In this document: positions 22,197-32,559 of the stretch, one piece after another | Layout of the letters: every line of letters begins with the position of its first letter | Numbering within the stretch: position 1 is the stretch's first letter | From: Alicyclobacillus hesperidum | GTDB lineage: Bacteria; Bacillota; Bacilli; Alicyclobacillales; Alicyclobacillaceae | Direction of reading: 5' to 3' | NCBI RefSeq assembly: GCF_900107035.1 | Contig: NZ_FNOJ01000020.1 | Location: forward strand, 1 to 44,580 | DNA: 44,580 bases | The notes under the pieces: model-generated | What the model saw: only the letters and a program-made list of their open reading frames with translations | What the model was told of the DNA's origin: nothing | Databases searched by the model: none | Program-made: the position numbers and the translations under genes

Positions 22197-23372
22197 ATGG
22201 AGCGGGAAGTGACGACGATGGAATTGGCAGACGACGTCCTTTTTCCGAACTATGGAAAGCGCGATCTCGCTTTTGTACGAGGCGACGGCGCATTTTTATA
22301 CGATCGCGATGGTCGGCGCTTTCTGGACTTCACAGCTGGCATTGCGGTCTGTAATCTCGGACACGCGCATCCAGGACTTGCGAGCGTGATCGCGGAGCAG
22401 GCGAAGACGCTTCTGCATACCTCCAATTTGTTTCTGATAGAGGGGCAGGTTTCGCTTGCCGAGAAGTTGGCGCGGCTCGCTTCCACAGCGACGTCGTATC
22501 GTGCGATGTTTGTCAATAGCGGAACCGAAGCGAATGAGGGTGCGCTTAAGTTGGCGCGCAGATATCAGTTCGTCTCTGGACAACCGCAGAAAACGCGTGT
22601 CATAGGTCTGCCCAACGGTTTTCACGGTCGTACGATGGGGGCCCTGTCGGTCACGGCGAATGCGAAGTATCGGGAAGGTATGACTCCTTTGGTTCCAGGA
22701 TTTGAGACTGCGACCTCGTACGAAGGCGTGATCGAAAGCATCGATGACACAGTGGCTGCGTGTATCGTCGAGGTTGTGCAGGGGGAGGCTGGAGTGCAGC
22801 CGGTCGCTATGGACTTTCTGCAGCGCCTTGCCCTGCGCCTACGGGAGGTAGGGGGGCTTCTGATCGTCGATGAAGTGCAAACGGGTGTAGGCCGAACGGG
22901 AACATTTTTTGGATACGAACAGTTCGGCATTGAACCGGACATCATCACCATGGCAAAAGGGCTTGGCAATGGCATTCCCACCGGAGCCATTCTCGCAAAG
23001 TCGGAGATCGCTTCCGCGTTCACGCCCGGTATGCATGGTTCGACATTCGGCGGCAACCCGTTTGCAATGGCCGTGGCGAATTACGTGGTCGACACGGTAT
23101 CCGATCCGGCATTTTTAGCCCACGTTCGCCGCATGGGGGCAGAGATTCAACGTATTTTGCAAAATTCTTATGACAATGTCACGGGGCTTGGCTTGATGTG
23201 GGGCTTCGACGTGCCTGATGCACAAGCATGGCGGCAAGTAGCGATCGATAGCGGCTTACTGGTGACGGTTTGCGGGCCGAAACGGATTCGGATTGTGCCA
23301 CCGCTCGTGATCGATGATGCACACCTGACGTTGTTTGAAGATGTGATTTCCAGTATCGCCAGGGTGGTTTGA
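22197..23372 (+). CDS. argD: Acetylornithine aminotransferase
   Basis: The 391-residue class III PLP aminotransferase converts N-acetylglutamate semialdehyde to N-acetylornithine with glutamate as amino donor. Motifs: VNSGTEANEGALKLAR (106-121), LLIVDEVQTGVGRTG (221-235) and the Schiff-base Lys254 in TMAKGLGNG. The ATG at 22197 follows AAAGGAG by 9 bases. The frame is open further upstream only because it overlaps argB. It is the end of the argCBD unit, and the 24-base palindrome after it probably stops transcription. Confidence 0.94.
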   Translation: MEREVTTMELADDVLFPNYGKRDLAFVRGDGAFLYDRDGRRFLDFTAGIAVCNLGHAHPGLASVIAEQAKTLLHTSNLFLIEGQVSLAEKLARLASTATSYRAMFVNSGTEANEGALKLARRYQFVSGQPQKTRVIGLPNGFHGRTMGALSVTANAKYREGMTPLVPGFETATSYEGVIESIDDTVAACIVEVVQGEAGVQPVAMDFLQRLALRLREVGGLLIVDEVQTGVGRTGTFFGYEQFGIEPDIITMAKGLGNGIPTGAILAKSEIASAFTPGMHGSTFGGNPFAMAVANYVVDTVSDPAFLAHVRRMGAEIQRILQNSYDNVTGLGLMWGFDVPDAQAWRQVAIDSGLLVTVCGPKRIRIVPPLVIDDAHLTLFEDVISSIARVV

Positions 23373-23384
23373 CACGATACAATG

Positions 23385-23408
23385 AGGCATGGCCAGCTGG
23401 CCATGCCT
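23385..23408. terminator. Perfect 24-base palindrome between convergent argD and argA
   Basis: AGGCATGGCCAGCTGGCCATGCCT reads the same on both strands. A second short hairpin, GCAC-TTTC-GTGC with TTTT, follows at 23414-23429. It lies in the 130-base gap between convergent genes, so it probably terminates both, although the classical T-run is weak. Confidence 0.55.
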
Positions 23409-23502
23409 GTATGCACTTTCGTGCTTTTCATGCATTTGTTATACTATCGTTAACTCTTTCCCTGTGTCGTCAGTTGTAGTTAAGCTTGGCAGACGCTGTC
23501 TA

Positions 23503-23991
23503 TCAGGCTTCCCGCGCCGGCCGCAGCACTTGATGGTGACTGGTATAGTAAACCATCGCCACTTCGTCGCAATGGTAGAATTTATTGCAGTAAATGCAGT
23601 CTTTCCACACTTTATGCGGCAAACTTTCTTTCCGCACGATATGGAAATCGAGCTTCTCGAAAAAGCCCGTTTGGTAAGTGAGCGACAGTACCTGTGCGAT
23701 GCCCAAATGTTCCGCTTCCTGCAATAGTGCGGTAACCATCTGGCGTCCGACGCCGCGACCGTGCGCTTCCGGTGCGACGGCGAGCGAGCGGATTTCAGCG
23801 AGATCCGTCCACAGCACATGTAAGCCTGCAACACCGATAACTTTGCCGTCTTCGACGGCGACGGTGAAACACTGCAAATGTTCACACAGTGATTTTATGG
23901 TTCTTGGCAGCATAAGGCCGATATCTGCGAACTGCTGGATGAGTTGTTGCATCTCTTCTACATCCGTCGAGGTCGCTTTCCGGATCTCCAT
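23503..23991 (-). CDS. argA: Short GNAT-type N-acetylglutamate synthase (ArgA-like)
   Basis: The 162-residue GNAT acetyltransferase has LHVLWTDLAEIRSLAVAPEAHGRGVGRQ (in part, about residues 57-84) with the acetyl-CoA loop HGRGVGRQ. Its distinctive C-terminal segment ESLPHKVWKDCIYCNKFYHCDEVAM contains three spaced Cys. This pattern is typical of the stand-alone short ArgA proteins that make N-acetylglutamate in Actinobacteria and some Bacillota. Its position in an arg cluster without argJ supports that role. The ATG at 23991 follows GAGGAGGG. A candidate ARG box lies just upstream. An alternative is a generic N-acetyltransferase, but the cluster makes this less likely. Confidence 0.82.
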   Translation of the reverse strand: MEIRKATSTDVEEMQQLIQQFADIGLMLPRTIKSLCEHLQCFTVAVEDGKVIGVAGLHVLWTDLAEIRSLAVAPEAHGRGVGRQMVTALLQEAEHLGIAQVLSLTYQTGFFEKLDFHIVRKESLPHKVWKDCIYCNKFYHCDEVAMVYYTSHHQVLRPAREA

Positions 23992-24010
23992 TTCCGGACC
24001 CTCCTCTCAC

Positions 24011-24026
24011 ATTGCATTTATTTTAT
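24011..24026 (-). promoter_or_regulatory. Candidate ARG box upstream of argA
   Basis: On the minus strand ATAAAATAAATGCAAT resembles the 3' half of the ARG consensus (AAAAATKCAAK) and contains a TATAAA-like -10. It lies about 20 bases from the argA start. Weak by itself, strengthened by similar boxes before argC and argF. Confidence 0.4.
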
Positions 24027-24156
24027 AACACGGGATAGCATGATTATTCAAGAAACCGTATAATGTTTCACAACAGTTTTTTAAAAATTCCACGACGGCG
24101 CATTGACGAACAGAAAGAGATAGTGTCAAAATATTATGCTAAAAGGAGTGGCGCAA

Positions 24157-27100
24157 GTGGATTTCGACAAATTGTCCATGGACATTCGACGCGAACATGA
24201 TGCCTGTGGCATTTTCTCGCAGATTGAGAAATCGGGACAACCTTCATACGAAACGGTTCGCAATGGACTTGACGCCCTTCGCGCCATGCGTCACCGCGCA
24301 GGTTACGTACAGGGTGAGGGGGATGGCTGCGGTCTACTGCTCGACATTCCGCGTGCGCTGTGGGCTTCGCGGCTGGAAGGTGCAGGGTTGAACCCACGTC
24401 TCGCTTACGAGGATGATTTCTTTGTCGGTCACTTTATGGTTGACGAAGCAACTGGCTCTGTAGAGGCAGTATTAGCCGAATTGGCCGCTCAGAACCTCGA
24501 AGTGCTAGTGCAAATCGAAGACGGTACAGACGAGACCGCACTGGGACCTATGGCGAAGGCTGTATGTCCGCGGTTTGTGCAGATTGCTGGGCGTTCAGGT
24601 ACGCCCGATGACGCCCGTTTGCATGATGCATTCGCGGTTATCGATGAGCTACCTGGCACACACGTCGCATCTTTGTCGCATTCGCAGGTTGTATACAAAG
24701 TTATCGGTAACGACGAAACACTGTTCAAATTCTATCAAGACTTGCAAAACCCGCTTTTTCGTTCGGTGTTTGTGCTTGCACACACGCGTTACTCGACAAA
24801 TACGACGACGTCGTTCCCGCGTGTGCAGCCATTCTCAAGCATTGGGCATAACGGTGAAATCAACACCATTTTACGCTTTTACACGGAGTCGAAGATGATC
24901 AACGTTCCCTTGCGGCCGGAGTTCAGCGACTCGCAGATGGTGGACCGGACGCTGTTGTCGCTCGTCTCGACTCGCGATTGGTCGTTGTTTGAAGCGGCGG
25001 AGCTCATCTTTCCGCCAATTGTGAATGAAATCAAACATATGTCAGACGAATTGTCGGACTTATATATGTATTTTCGGTCGCTTTGGGGGCCTTTTGCGCA
25101 AGGACCTGCCGGCGTCATCATGCGGCACGGCAATGCGGCTGTCTATAGCGTAGACGCGTTGGGACTGCGTCCTATGTGGTTGATTGAGACGGAGCGTGCA
25201 TACTTTTTCGCCTCGGAGCAAGGTATCGTCCCACAATCGACTTGGGTCGCTGAGCCCAAGCCGCTCGCACCAGGCGAGAAAGTGGGCGTCAAGTGGACGG
25301 AAACCGGAGCAAAGTTGTATTCGTACGACGAGTTACAACAGGAAGTGCTGGCGGCTGCCAAGCGGCGTTTTGACTTCCGCGGTGAGCATCGCAATCTTCA
25401 TTTTGCGGTTCCCTACGGCGTGAAGTCGGATGTGGCACATCCGAAGCGGGACGACCGTCCGCTCGACATTCGCATGTTAGCGTTCGGCTTCCGCGATGAC
25501 GACATCAAGCTCATTGAGCAAGAGTTGCAAACCGGGGCAGAACCCATTAAATCCCTCGGTTTTGACAGCCCACTGGCGGCACTGTCGGAAGAGGCGACAT
25601 TATTGTCCGACTTCCTACACGAAACGGTCGCGGTCGTCACCAACCCTGCTATCGATCGCGAACGCGAAATTGAACACTTTAGCACACGAGCCGTGCTTGG
25701 GAGACGTCCGTCGTTTGACGGCTTGTATCGGGAAGCGCCGAGAGTCGAGGTCCAGGCGCCCATTCTGCTTGAAGAGTTGCCGCAGGCCTATGGTGTCGAA
25801 TATCAAGAGATTCAAAACCTGGCACACCGGTTCGGGACGGTATGCTACGAAGACGCTTTGGCCATGTTGCACACGAGTCCGAACGGCACTGTTGAAATTT
25901 TGATTCACCGCGAAGAAGGCGAGTCTGTATCGGCTGCGCTGGCCCGTTTTGAACTCGAGGCGTTAGAGGCCGTTCAGGCAGGTGCCAATGCGATTGTGCT
26001 CGACGACCGCCTCCAGTTTAAACGCGGACAACATATTGATCCTTTCCTCGTCACGGCAGCGGTCAATCGCGCGCTGTTACGGCCGGCGGCGAAGGAAAAG
26101 GGCGAGCACTTGCGGCGGCGTTGTAGCTTAATCCTGCGCAGCGGCGGCCTGCGCAACTTACATGACATCATGGTTGCGCTTGGACTCGGTGCAGACGCGG
26201 TTGTGCCGTATCTCATGTGGGAACTCGCCGCTTCTAAGGGCGATTTGCAAGCTGTAGAAAATTTGTATAAGGCGTTGACCAAAGGTGTTGAGAAAGTGAT
26301 CTCGACGCTTGGCATCCATGAAGTACGTGGCTATGAACGGTTGTTTGGTGCCATTGGGCTGTCGGATCAAGTCAGCCAATATCTTGCCATTCCGAATTTC
26401 TGTGGGTCAGACAATGCCGGCCTGACGTTCGCGCGCATGGAAGCTTTGTCGGAACTGCGTCAAACCTGGTATGCGGCGGCGGATCGCAAGAGCGTTCGGC
26501 CAAACAAGCTGTTCCAACTGTATCCGCGCATCTGGAAATCTGCCGGGTCGGTTGCGGATGGCACGGTCCCTTACGAAGACTTTGTGGCGAAATTGGCCCA
26601 GTTTGAAGGGGATAATCCGTTGTCGATCCGCCATCTGCTAGGTTTCCGCGAGGATTTAGCACAGGTGGACGGCGAGGTCGATACGACGGTCGATGGCCAT
26701 GCGTACCCAATTGTCATCAGCTCGATGTCGTTTGGATCGCAAAATGAAACGGCCTATCGAGCATACGCCGAAGCGGCCTACCGGATGAACATCGTCTGCC
26801 TGAACGGCGAGGGCGGTGAAATTAAAGACCTGCTTGACAAGTATCCGCGCAATCGCGGGCGCCAGATTGCGTCTGGGCGCTTTGGTGTCAATGCAGATCT
26901 CTGCAACGGTGCCTATGTTTTGGAGATCAAGATTGGCCAAGGAGCAAAGCCTGGAGAAGGCGGGCACTTGCCGGGATCCAAGGTCACGGTGCAGGTTGCG
27001 AATGCACGCAATGCAACACCAGGCGTCGATCTCATTTCGCCGTCGAACAACCACGATATCTACTCGATTGAGGATTTGGCTCAGGTCATTTACGAATTGA

Positions 27101-28659
27101 AGGAGATCAACCCACATGCGAAAGTTTCGGTCAAGGTGCCGGTAGTTCCAAATATCGGTACCATCGCGGTGGGCATCGCGAAGGCGGGGGCGGATGTCAT
27201 CACGCTCTCCGGTTTCGACGGTGGCACGGGTGCCGCGAGATCGCACGCGATTCGGCACGTCGGCTTGCCGATGGAAATCGGCGTAAAGTTGGCGCATGAG
27301 GCTTTATGTGAAGCTGGATTGCGAGATGTCGTCGAAATTTGGGCAGACGGCGGCATCAAGTCAGGGCACGATGTGATGAAGGCCATTTTGCTCGGAGCTA
27401 ACCGCGTCGGTTTTGGCACGATGGCCATGGTCGCCATTGGATGTACCGCTTGTCGCGCTTGTCACAAAGACACGTGCCACGTTGGCATTGCGACGCAGAT
27501 GCACGATCTCGAAGAAGCGCACGCGAAGGGACTGAAGGCTTTTGAGCCGCGCGACTTCGATTCGGCAGTTGCGCAGTTGGTCACGTTCTTTACGGCCGTC
27601 GGCGAACACGTTGGCGAATTGACCCGCAAGCTCGGGGCAAGTCGGACGCAGGATCTCGTTGGGCGCAGTGACTTGCTCGTCCAGCTTCATCGCGACGCTC
27701 GCCTCGATACCTCCTGGTTGTTGCGCGTAAGCGAGGAGCATCTCGGAAAGGGCTGTGTCGTCAAGGCGCGTACCTTTGAAGAGGCGTATGGCGATGTGAT
27801 ACAGGATGTCGCGGCGATTGGGGCGGCGACCGGCACCGATGGTATTGTCGCGACTGTTGGTGCACAGGTAAAGGCGATTCGCGCGGTACCGCGCGCCTTG
27901 GGTACACGGGTGAGCGGAGAGAGCGTTCGGGCTGGCCAAGGCGGTGACGTCGGGCCGATTGTGCACGAAGGTGTCGCTGGCGCGGGATTTGCGGCCTACC
28001 ATACGACTGGCATGACATCCGTCGCGCTCGGTGGAGCGCAGGACGGCGTGGCCAAAACAGCCTTCGGCGGCAAAGTCGTTGTCTTAAAAGGGCTGTGTGC
28101 CGATGGTGTTTGGCGCGGCGGTTCCGTCGGAAAAGGTTTGGCATACGGGGCTGCAAGCGGACTGTTTATCGTTCAGGGCAATGCGGATGCTCGCGCGGGA
28201 ATCCGTTTGTCTGGGGCCGACATTGTGATTGGTGGCGAGCTTACGGAACCGGTACGGGACCATCACTCGCACATTGGCAACCGGGCGAACATCAAGGGTT
28301 TCGCCTTTGAATACATGACAGGTGGCCGTGCGGTGGTCCTCGGAGATCCAGGCCCATGGATCTGTTCTGGCATGACGGGGGGACGTGTGTACCTCCGGCA
28401 CGATCCGGCAATGGGACTGACCGAAACGGCTCTGCGTCGGCGGATTGCGAAGGGAGCCAAGGTTGCCTTGCGCGTGCTTGATGCCGAAGGCAAGAATGAC
28501 ATCGTTGAATTGCTTGGCGCCTATCAGTTGGAGTTGCGGCGCTACGGCCAGCAAGAAACGGCTCGCAGTTTACAGCGCTTCATTGATAATCCAGCGTTGC
28601 ACTTCTTGATGATTGAACCTGCTCATGAAATTACGGATCAGGACATCGCGACAGAATAA
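24157..28659 (+). CDS. gltB: Glutamate synthase large subunit (divergent GltB)
   Basis: The 1500-residue enzyme transfers the glutamine amide to 2-oxoglutarate, giving glutamate. Domains: class II glutamine amidotransferase (about 1-430) whose nucleophile is the Cys of HDACGIF near residue 18, exposed by propeptide cleavage; a central domain; the FMN/2-oxoglutarate synthase barrel (about 830-1200; NGEGGE, KIGQGAKPGEGGHLPG, LISPSNNHDIYSIEDL, GGTGAARSHA); an Fe-S loop CTACRACHKDTC; and the C-terminal GXGXG beta-helix. The CGIF context differs from the usual CGVGF. The GTG at 24157 is 9 bases from AAAGGAG; the ATG at 24136 lies before that site. No gltD is adjacent. It sits inside the arginine cluster, which needs glutamate as precursor. 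Confidence 0.9.
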   Translation: MDFDKLSMDIRREHDACGIFSQIEKSGQPSYETVRNGLDALRAMRHRAGYVQGEGDGCGLLLDIPRALWASRLEGAGLNPRLAYEDDFFVGHFMVDEATGSVEAVLAELAAQNLEVLVQIEDGTDETALGPMAKAVCPRFVQIAGRSGTPDDARLHDAFAVIDELPGTHVASLSHSQVVYKVIGNDETLFKFYQDLQNPLFRSVFVLAHTRYSTNTTTSFPRVQPFSSIGHNGEINTILRFYTESKMINVPLRPEFSDSQMVDRTLLSLVSTRDWSLFEAAELIFPPIVNEIKHMSDELSDLYMYFRSLWGPFAQGPAGVIMRHGNAAVYSVDALGLRPMWLIETERAYFFASEQGIVPQSTWVAEPKPLAPGEKVGVKWTETGAKLYSYDELQQEVLAAAKRRFDFRGEHRNLHFAVPYGVKSDVAHPKRDDRPLDIRMLAFGFRDDDIKLIEQELQTGAEPIKSLGFDSPLAALSEEATLLSDFLHETVAVVTNPAIDREREIEHFSTRAVLGRRPSFDGLYREAPRVEVQAPILLEELPQAYGVEYQEIQNLAHRFGTVCYEDALAMLHTSPNGTVEILIHREEGESVSAALARFELEALEAVQAGANAIVLDDRLQFKRGQHIDPFLVTAAVNRALLRPAAKEKGEHLRRRCSLILRSGGLRNLHDIMVALGLGADAVVPYLMWELAASKGDLQAVENLYKALTKGVEKVISTLGIHEVRGYERLFGAIGLSDQVSQYLAIPNFCGSDNAGLTFARMEALSELRQTWYAAADRKSVRPNKLFQLYPRIWKSAGSVADGTVPYEDFVAKLAQFEGDNPLSIRHLLGFREDLAQVDGEVDTTVDGHAYPIVISSMSFGSQNETAYRAYAEAAYRMNIVCLNGEGGEIKDLLDKYPRNRGRQIASGRFGVNADLCNGAYVLEIKIGQGAKPGEGGHLPGSKVTVQVANARNATPGVDLISPSNNHDIYSIEDLAQVIYELKEINPHAKVSVKVPVVPNIGTIAVGIAKAGADVITLSGFDGGTGAARSHAIRHVGLPMEIGVKLAHEALCEAGLRDVVEIWADGGIKSGHDVMKAILLGANRVGFGTMAMVAIGCTACRACHKDTCHVGIATQMHDLEEAHAKGLKAFEPRDFDSAVAQLVTFFTAVGEHVGELTRKLGASRTQDLVGRSDLLVQLHRDARLDTSWLLRVSEEHLGKGCVVKARTFEEAYGDVIQDVAAIGAATGTDGIVATVGAQVKAIRAVPRALGTRVSGESVRAGQGGDVGPIVHEGVAGAGFAAYHTTGMTSVALGGAQDGVAKTAFGGKVVVLKGLCADGVWRGGSVGKGLAYGAASGLFIVQGNADARAGIRLSGADIVIGGELTEPVRDHHSHIGNRANIKGFAFEYMTGGRAVVLGDPGPWICSGMTGGRVYLRHDPAMGLTETALRRRIAKGAKVALRVLDAEGKNDIVELLGAYQLELRRYGQQETARSLQRFIDNPALHFLMIEPAHEITDQDIATE

Positions 28660-28678
28660 CTTGCGCTGGTCCTTGTCC

Positions 28679-28710
28679 ATAAAAGGCCACCCGGCTGGGT
28701 GGCCTTTTAT
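28679..28710 (+). terminator. Terminator of gltB
   Basis: ATAAAAGGCCACCC pairs perfectly with GGGTGGCCTTTTAT around GGCT. It lies 20 bases after the gltB stop, so argFGH need their own promoter. Confidence 0.92.
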
Positions 28711-28744
28711 AATGAGCGAATTGTAAATCTAAGCGTACAAGCGA

Positions 28745-28778
28745 TTGATATATATACATTCGTGTGTATAATAATACA
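28745..28778 (+). promoter_or_regulatory. argF promoter with overlapping ARG box
   Basis: TTGATA (28745-28750), a 16-base spacer and TATAAT (28767-28772). The near-palindrome TGTATAATAATACA (28765-28778) covers the -10 and matches the 14-base ARG core TGNATWWWWATNCA. Another AT-rich ARG-like stretch, TGATATATATACAT, lies just upstream. Repression by ArgR with arginine is inferred. Confidence 0.75.
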
Positions 28779-28846
28779 GAGACGCAATTTCGCTAGAACA
28801 TGAGAGAGATGCGACAACGATATGGAGTGGGAAGGAGTTTTCGGCT

Positions 28847-29914
28847 GTGGCAGTGTGGGATATGAATGGCGCTGTAGGGCGCGGATCGTCTGCAGTTGTG
28901 CCCTTGGGCTCTAATTATCTGTCGGTCCGGCTGCAAAACGCATTATGGGCGTCACACCGGGTGATGGCCGGCAGAGATTTGCTCCATTTCAGCGATATTG
29001 GCGGTGAAGATCTTCGCAACTTGGTTCACCTTGCCGGACTCCTTAAAGAAGCGCAGAAAACGCATTTTACGCACACCCTGCTAGCTGGGAAGACACTCGG
29101 TATGATTTTCGATAAATCCTCGACTCGTACGCGGGTCTCGTTTGAAGTAGGTATGCTGCAACTGGGAGGGCATGCGTTGTTTTTGCCGGGAAGCCAATTG
29201 CAAACGGGGCGCGGCGAGCCGATTTCGGACACGGCGCAGGTCATGTCGCGCTATGTTGACGGCGTCATGATTCGTACTTATCGGCAAGCGGATGTCGAGG
29301 AATTTGCGGACTGTGCGACTGTGCCGGTCATCAATGGGCTCACGGACGAATTTCATCCGTGTCAGTTGCTGGCTGATGCGCTCACGATTCTGGAACATAA
29401 GGGGCGCCTTGAAGGAGTCACGGTCGCCTACGTCGGCGATGGCAACAACTTGGCAAACTCTTGGTTGCAACTCGCTCCAAAGCTCGGCATGAATATTCGC
29501 GTAGCGACGCCAGCGGGGTACGGGCCGTTGCAGGCGGTTGTTGAAGAAGCCAAGTTCCACGCGGTACAAAGCGGCACACAAGTATTGGTCACCACCGACC
29601 CAGAGCGGGCAGTTGCCGACGCAGATGTCATCTACACTGATACCTGGGTGTCGATGGGCGATGAGGCAGAAGCTGAAGAACGTTTAGAGCGGTTTGCAGG
29701 TTATCAAGTCAATGCAGATTTGTGTGCCTGTGCCAAAGCGGATTATGTCTTTATGCACTGCTTACCTGCCCATCGCGGAGAAGAAGTAGCACCGGAGATA
29801 ATTGACGGCTCTCATTCCATCATTTTTGACCAGGCAGAAAACAGATTACATGCGCAAAAAGCCGTGCTAGCCGCGACCATGGCGGATGCAGGCGCGTTCG
29901 GGGAGGACTTGTAA
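28847..29914 (+). CDS. argF: Ornithine carbamoyltransferase with N-terminal extension
   Basis: The 355-residue enzyme makes citrulline from ornithine and carbamoyl phosphate. The carbamoyl-phosphate loop SSTRTR (91-96), the segment [23 protein letters not shown] and ornithine-binding MHCLPAHRG are all conserved. Typical members have about 310 residues. Here some 40 extra residues precede the conserved MAGRDLLHF start. They are kept because GGAAGGAG lies 8 bases before the GTG at 28847 and no good site precedes the internal ATG. The extension looks unstructured. The stop TAA overlaps the argG ATG by one base, so argF-argG-argH form one coupled operon. Confidence 0.92.
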   Translation: MAVWDMNGAVGRGSSAVVPLGSNYLSVRLQNALWASHRVMAGRDLLHFSDIGGEDLRNLVHLAGLLKEAQKTHFTHTLLAGKTLGMIFDKSSTRTRVSFEVGMLQLGGHALFLPGSQLQTGRGEPISDTAQVMSRYVDGVMIRTYRQADVEEFADCATVPVINGLTDEFHPCQLLADALTILEHKGRLEGVTVAYVGDGNNLANSWLQLAPKLGMNIRVATPAGYGPLQAVVEEAKFHAVQSGTQVLVTTDPERAVADADVIYTDTWVSMGDEAEAEERLERFAGYQVNADLCACAKADYVFMHCLPAHRGEEVAPEIIDGSHSIIFDQAENRLHAQKAVLAATMADAGAFGEDL

Positions 29915-31179
29915 TGGCTGAAACACTCGTACTTGCATATTCCGGTGGTCTCGATACATCCGTATCCATTCCATGGATTCGCGATCACTATGGTTATGAT
30001 GTCATCGCCATGTGCGTCGATGTTGGCGAGGGCAAAGATTTAGACGCGACACAGGCGAAAGCCATCCAAGTAGGAGCAGTGAAGTCGTATCGCATTGACG
30101 CCAAAGAGCGATTTGCAAAGGAATTTATCGCGCCAGCCTTAAAGGCGAATGCCCTTTACGAAGGCAAATATCCACTTGCATCTGCGTTATCACGCCCTCT
30201 CATCGCACAACTGCTGGTCGAGGTGGCGGCGCGCGAAGGAGCGGTTGCCGTCGCGCATGGTTGTACGGGAAAGGGCAACGACCAGGTCCGCTTCGAAGTA
30301 TCTATCAACGCCCTCAACCCGCAATTAAAGGTCGTGGCGCCTGTGCGGGAATGGGGATTCACGCGGGACGACGAAATTCGTTACGCGGCACAGCACAATG
30401 TGCCGATTCCCGTCAATCTCGACAATCCCTTTAGCATTGATGCCAATCTGTGGGGTCGCGCGATTGAGTGTGGCGTCCTCGAAGATCCATGGCAGGCTGC
30501 GCCAGAGGGTGCGTTTGAGTGGACAGTCGCACCCGAGCAAGCACCGAATGAACCCGAGGAAATTGTGATTTCGTTTGCCGAAGGTGTGCCAATCGCGCTT
30601 AACGGTCAGCAGCTGCCGCTTGCCGAACTCATCCAGCAACTCAATCAAATCTGTGGAAAGCACGGCGTTGGCCGGATCGATCACGTGGAAAATCGATTGG
30701 TTGGCATCAAATCGCGTGAGGTTTACGAGTCTCCTGCGGGGCGCGTTCTCATCATGGCTCACCAAGAGCTGGAGCATCTAACCCTCACACGCGAGGTATT
30801 GCAGTATAAGATGGGGCTGGAACTTGAGTACAGCAAGCTCATCTATAACGGCCTTTGGTTCTCGCCACTCAAACAGGCTTTCGATGCCTTTATCGACGCG
30901 ACGCAAAAGCATGTGACAGGGGACGTGCGCGTCAAATTGTATAAGGGTCAGGCTCAGGCGACGGGAAGACAGTCTCCATATTCACTCTATCGGCACGATC
31001 TCGCCACTTATGAAACTGGGGACAAATTTGACCACATGGCCGCTGTCGGTTTCATTTCGCTGTTCGGCCTGCCGACATCGGTGTACGCAGCGCTGCATCA
31101 GGCGGATGGCCCGTCCGTCGAGCTTGTCGATAGCTCCGTCTCGGTCCTCAGTAAAGATGAGGTGGAGACGACGGCATGA
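29914..31179 (+). CDS. argG: Argininosuccinate synthase
   Basis: The 421-residue enzyme condenses citrulline and aspartate with ATP to argininosuccinate. It has the PP-loop [15 protein letters not shown] (7-21), then [17 protein letters not shown] (about 109-125) and [22 protein letters not shown] near 270. Length is slightly above the usual 400, with a longer C-terminus. It overlaps argF by 1 base and argH by 4 bases (ATGA). Aspartate used here competes with lysC encoded downstream. Confidence 0.95.
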   Translation: MAETLVLAYSGGLDTSVSIPWIRDHYGYDVIAMCVDVGEGKDLDATQAKAIQVGAVKSYRIDAKERFAKEFIAPALKANALYEGKYPLASALSRPLIAQLLVEVAAREGAVAVAHGCTGKGNDQVRFEVSINALNPQLKVVAPVREWGFTRDDEIRYAAQHNVPIPVNLDNPFSIDANLWGRAIECGVLEDPWQAAPEGAFEWTVAPEQAPNEPEEIVISFAEGVPIALNGQQLPLAELIQQLNQICGKHGVGRIDHVENRLVGIKSREVYESPAGRVLIMAHQELEHLTLTREVLQYKMGLELEYSKLIYNGLWFSPLKQAFDAFIDATQKHVTGDVRVKLYKGQAQATGRQSPYSLYRHDLATYETGDKFDHMAAVGFISLFGLPTSVYAALHQADGPSVELVDSSVSVLSKDEVETTA

Positions 31180-32552
31180 AGTTGTGGGGCGGTCGCTTCA
31201 GCGAAGATACCAATCAACTGGTTCTGCAATATACATCGTCTATCGGGTTTGATGTCAGGCTATTGCCATACGACATCCGGGGATCTATCGCTCACGCGCG
31301 CATGCTGGCCACCTCCGGCATCATCACGCCGGAGGAGAGTCGGAGTATCATAGACGGTCTGGAAGGCATTTTGCGGGATTACGAGGCGGGACAGATCGAG
31401 TTCCGCCTCGACGATGAGGACGTGCATATGAACGTCGAGCGCATCCTCACTGAGCGCATCGGCCAAGTGGCAGGCAAGCTCCACACGGCGCGTAGCCGTA
31501 ACGATCAGGTTGCGCTGGACATGCATTTGTGGGCCCGTGATGCGGTCAAGGCGTTGATTGACGGCGTGCGCAAGTTACAGCAGGCGCTTGTGGAGGCTGC
31601 GGAAGCGCATCTCGATGTCATCGTGCCAGGTTTCACGCATTTGCAACGTGCGCAACCCATCTTGTTGGCACATCATTTCCTGGCGTACGTATGGATGCTG
31701 CTGCGCGACGAACGCCGCTTGCGTGGGGTTCTCGACGAGATCGATCAAATGCCACTTGGAGCAGCTGCACTCGCCGGAACGACATTTCCCATTTCGCGAG
31801 AGGCGGTCGCAGAGGAACTTGGCTTCTCCCGACTTTATGAAAACTCTCTGGACGCCGTATCCGATCGCGATTATTTACTCGGGCTCCTGTTTGCCTGTGC
31901 GACCATGATGACGCATCTGTCTCGCTTGTGCGAGGAACTCGTATTGTGGTCAAGCGAAGAGTTTGGTTGGATTGAGTTATCTGACGCCTACGCGACCGGT
32001 TCGAGCATTATGCCGCAAAAGAAAAACCCGGATGTTCCGGAATTGGTGCGTGGTAAAACGGGGCGCGTGTACGGGCACCTTATTGCGCTGTTCACGGTTC
32101 TGAAAGGCTTGCCCCTGGCATATAATAAGGATTTGCAAGAGGACAAAGAGGGCGTCTTTGACGCGGTTGACACGGTGCTCCCCGCATTGGAGTTGTTAGC
32201 CGGCTCGATTCAGACGATGCGGATCAAGCGAGATCGACTCGCTCGCGCGTTCGTCTCTGATTTTTCTAACGCGACCGATCTCGCCGACTACTTAGTGCGT
32301 CTCGGTTTGCCATTCCGCGAAGCGCATGCCGTGGTCGGTCAACTCGTGAGCGACGCCATTGGCAAGGGTACGAATTTGGCTGGGTTGGCACTTACGGACA
32401 TGCAGGCGCGCTGTCCCCTGATCCAGGAAGATGTGTATGATGTGTTGCCAGAACGCGCCGTGATCGAGGCGAGAGCATCGCGCGGAGGCACGGCTCCTTC
32501 AGCGGTACGACTACAGTTGGCACTGATTAAAGAGCAGTGTGGCTTGTCTTGA
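31176..32552 (+). CDS. argH: Argininosuccinate lyase
   Basis: The 458-residue fumarase/aspartase superfamily enzyme splits argininosuccinate into arginine and fumarate, the last step of the pathway. The N-terminus [15 protein letters not shown], the segment [13 protein letters not shown] (about 107-119) and the signature [16 protein letters not shown] (about 275-290), with the catalytic Ser loop, are all intact. It starts within the argG stop (ATGA). A large hairpin follows the stop. With argC, B, D, A, F and G in this window only the deacetylation step (argE or argJ) is not seen. Confidence 0.95.
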   Translation: MKLWGGRFSEDTNQLVLQYTSSIGFDVRLLPYDIRGSIAHARMLATSGIITPEESRSIIDGLEGILRDYEAGQIEFRLDDEDVHMNVERILTERIGQVAGKLHTARSRNDQVALDMHLWARDAVKALIDGVRKLQQALVEAAEAHLDVIVPGFTHLQRAQPILLAHHFLAYVWMLLRDERRLRGVLDEIDQMPLGAAALAGTTFPISREAVAEELGFSRLYENSLDAVSDRDYLLGLLFACATMMTHLSRLCEELVLWSSEEFGWIELSDAYATGSSIMPQKKNPDVPELVRGKTGRVYGHLIALFTVLKGLPLAYNKDLQEDKEGVFDAVDTVLPALELLAGSIQTMRIKRDRLARAFVSDFSNATDLADYLVRLGLPFREAHAVVGQLVSDAIGKGTNLAGLALTDMQARCPLIQEDVYDVLPERAVIEARASRGGTAPSAVRLQLALIKEQCGLS

Positions 32553-32559
32553 TGGGAGA

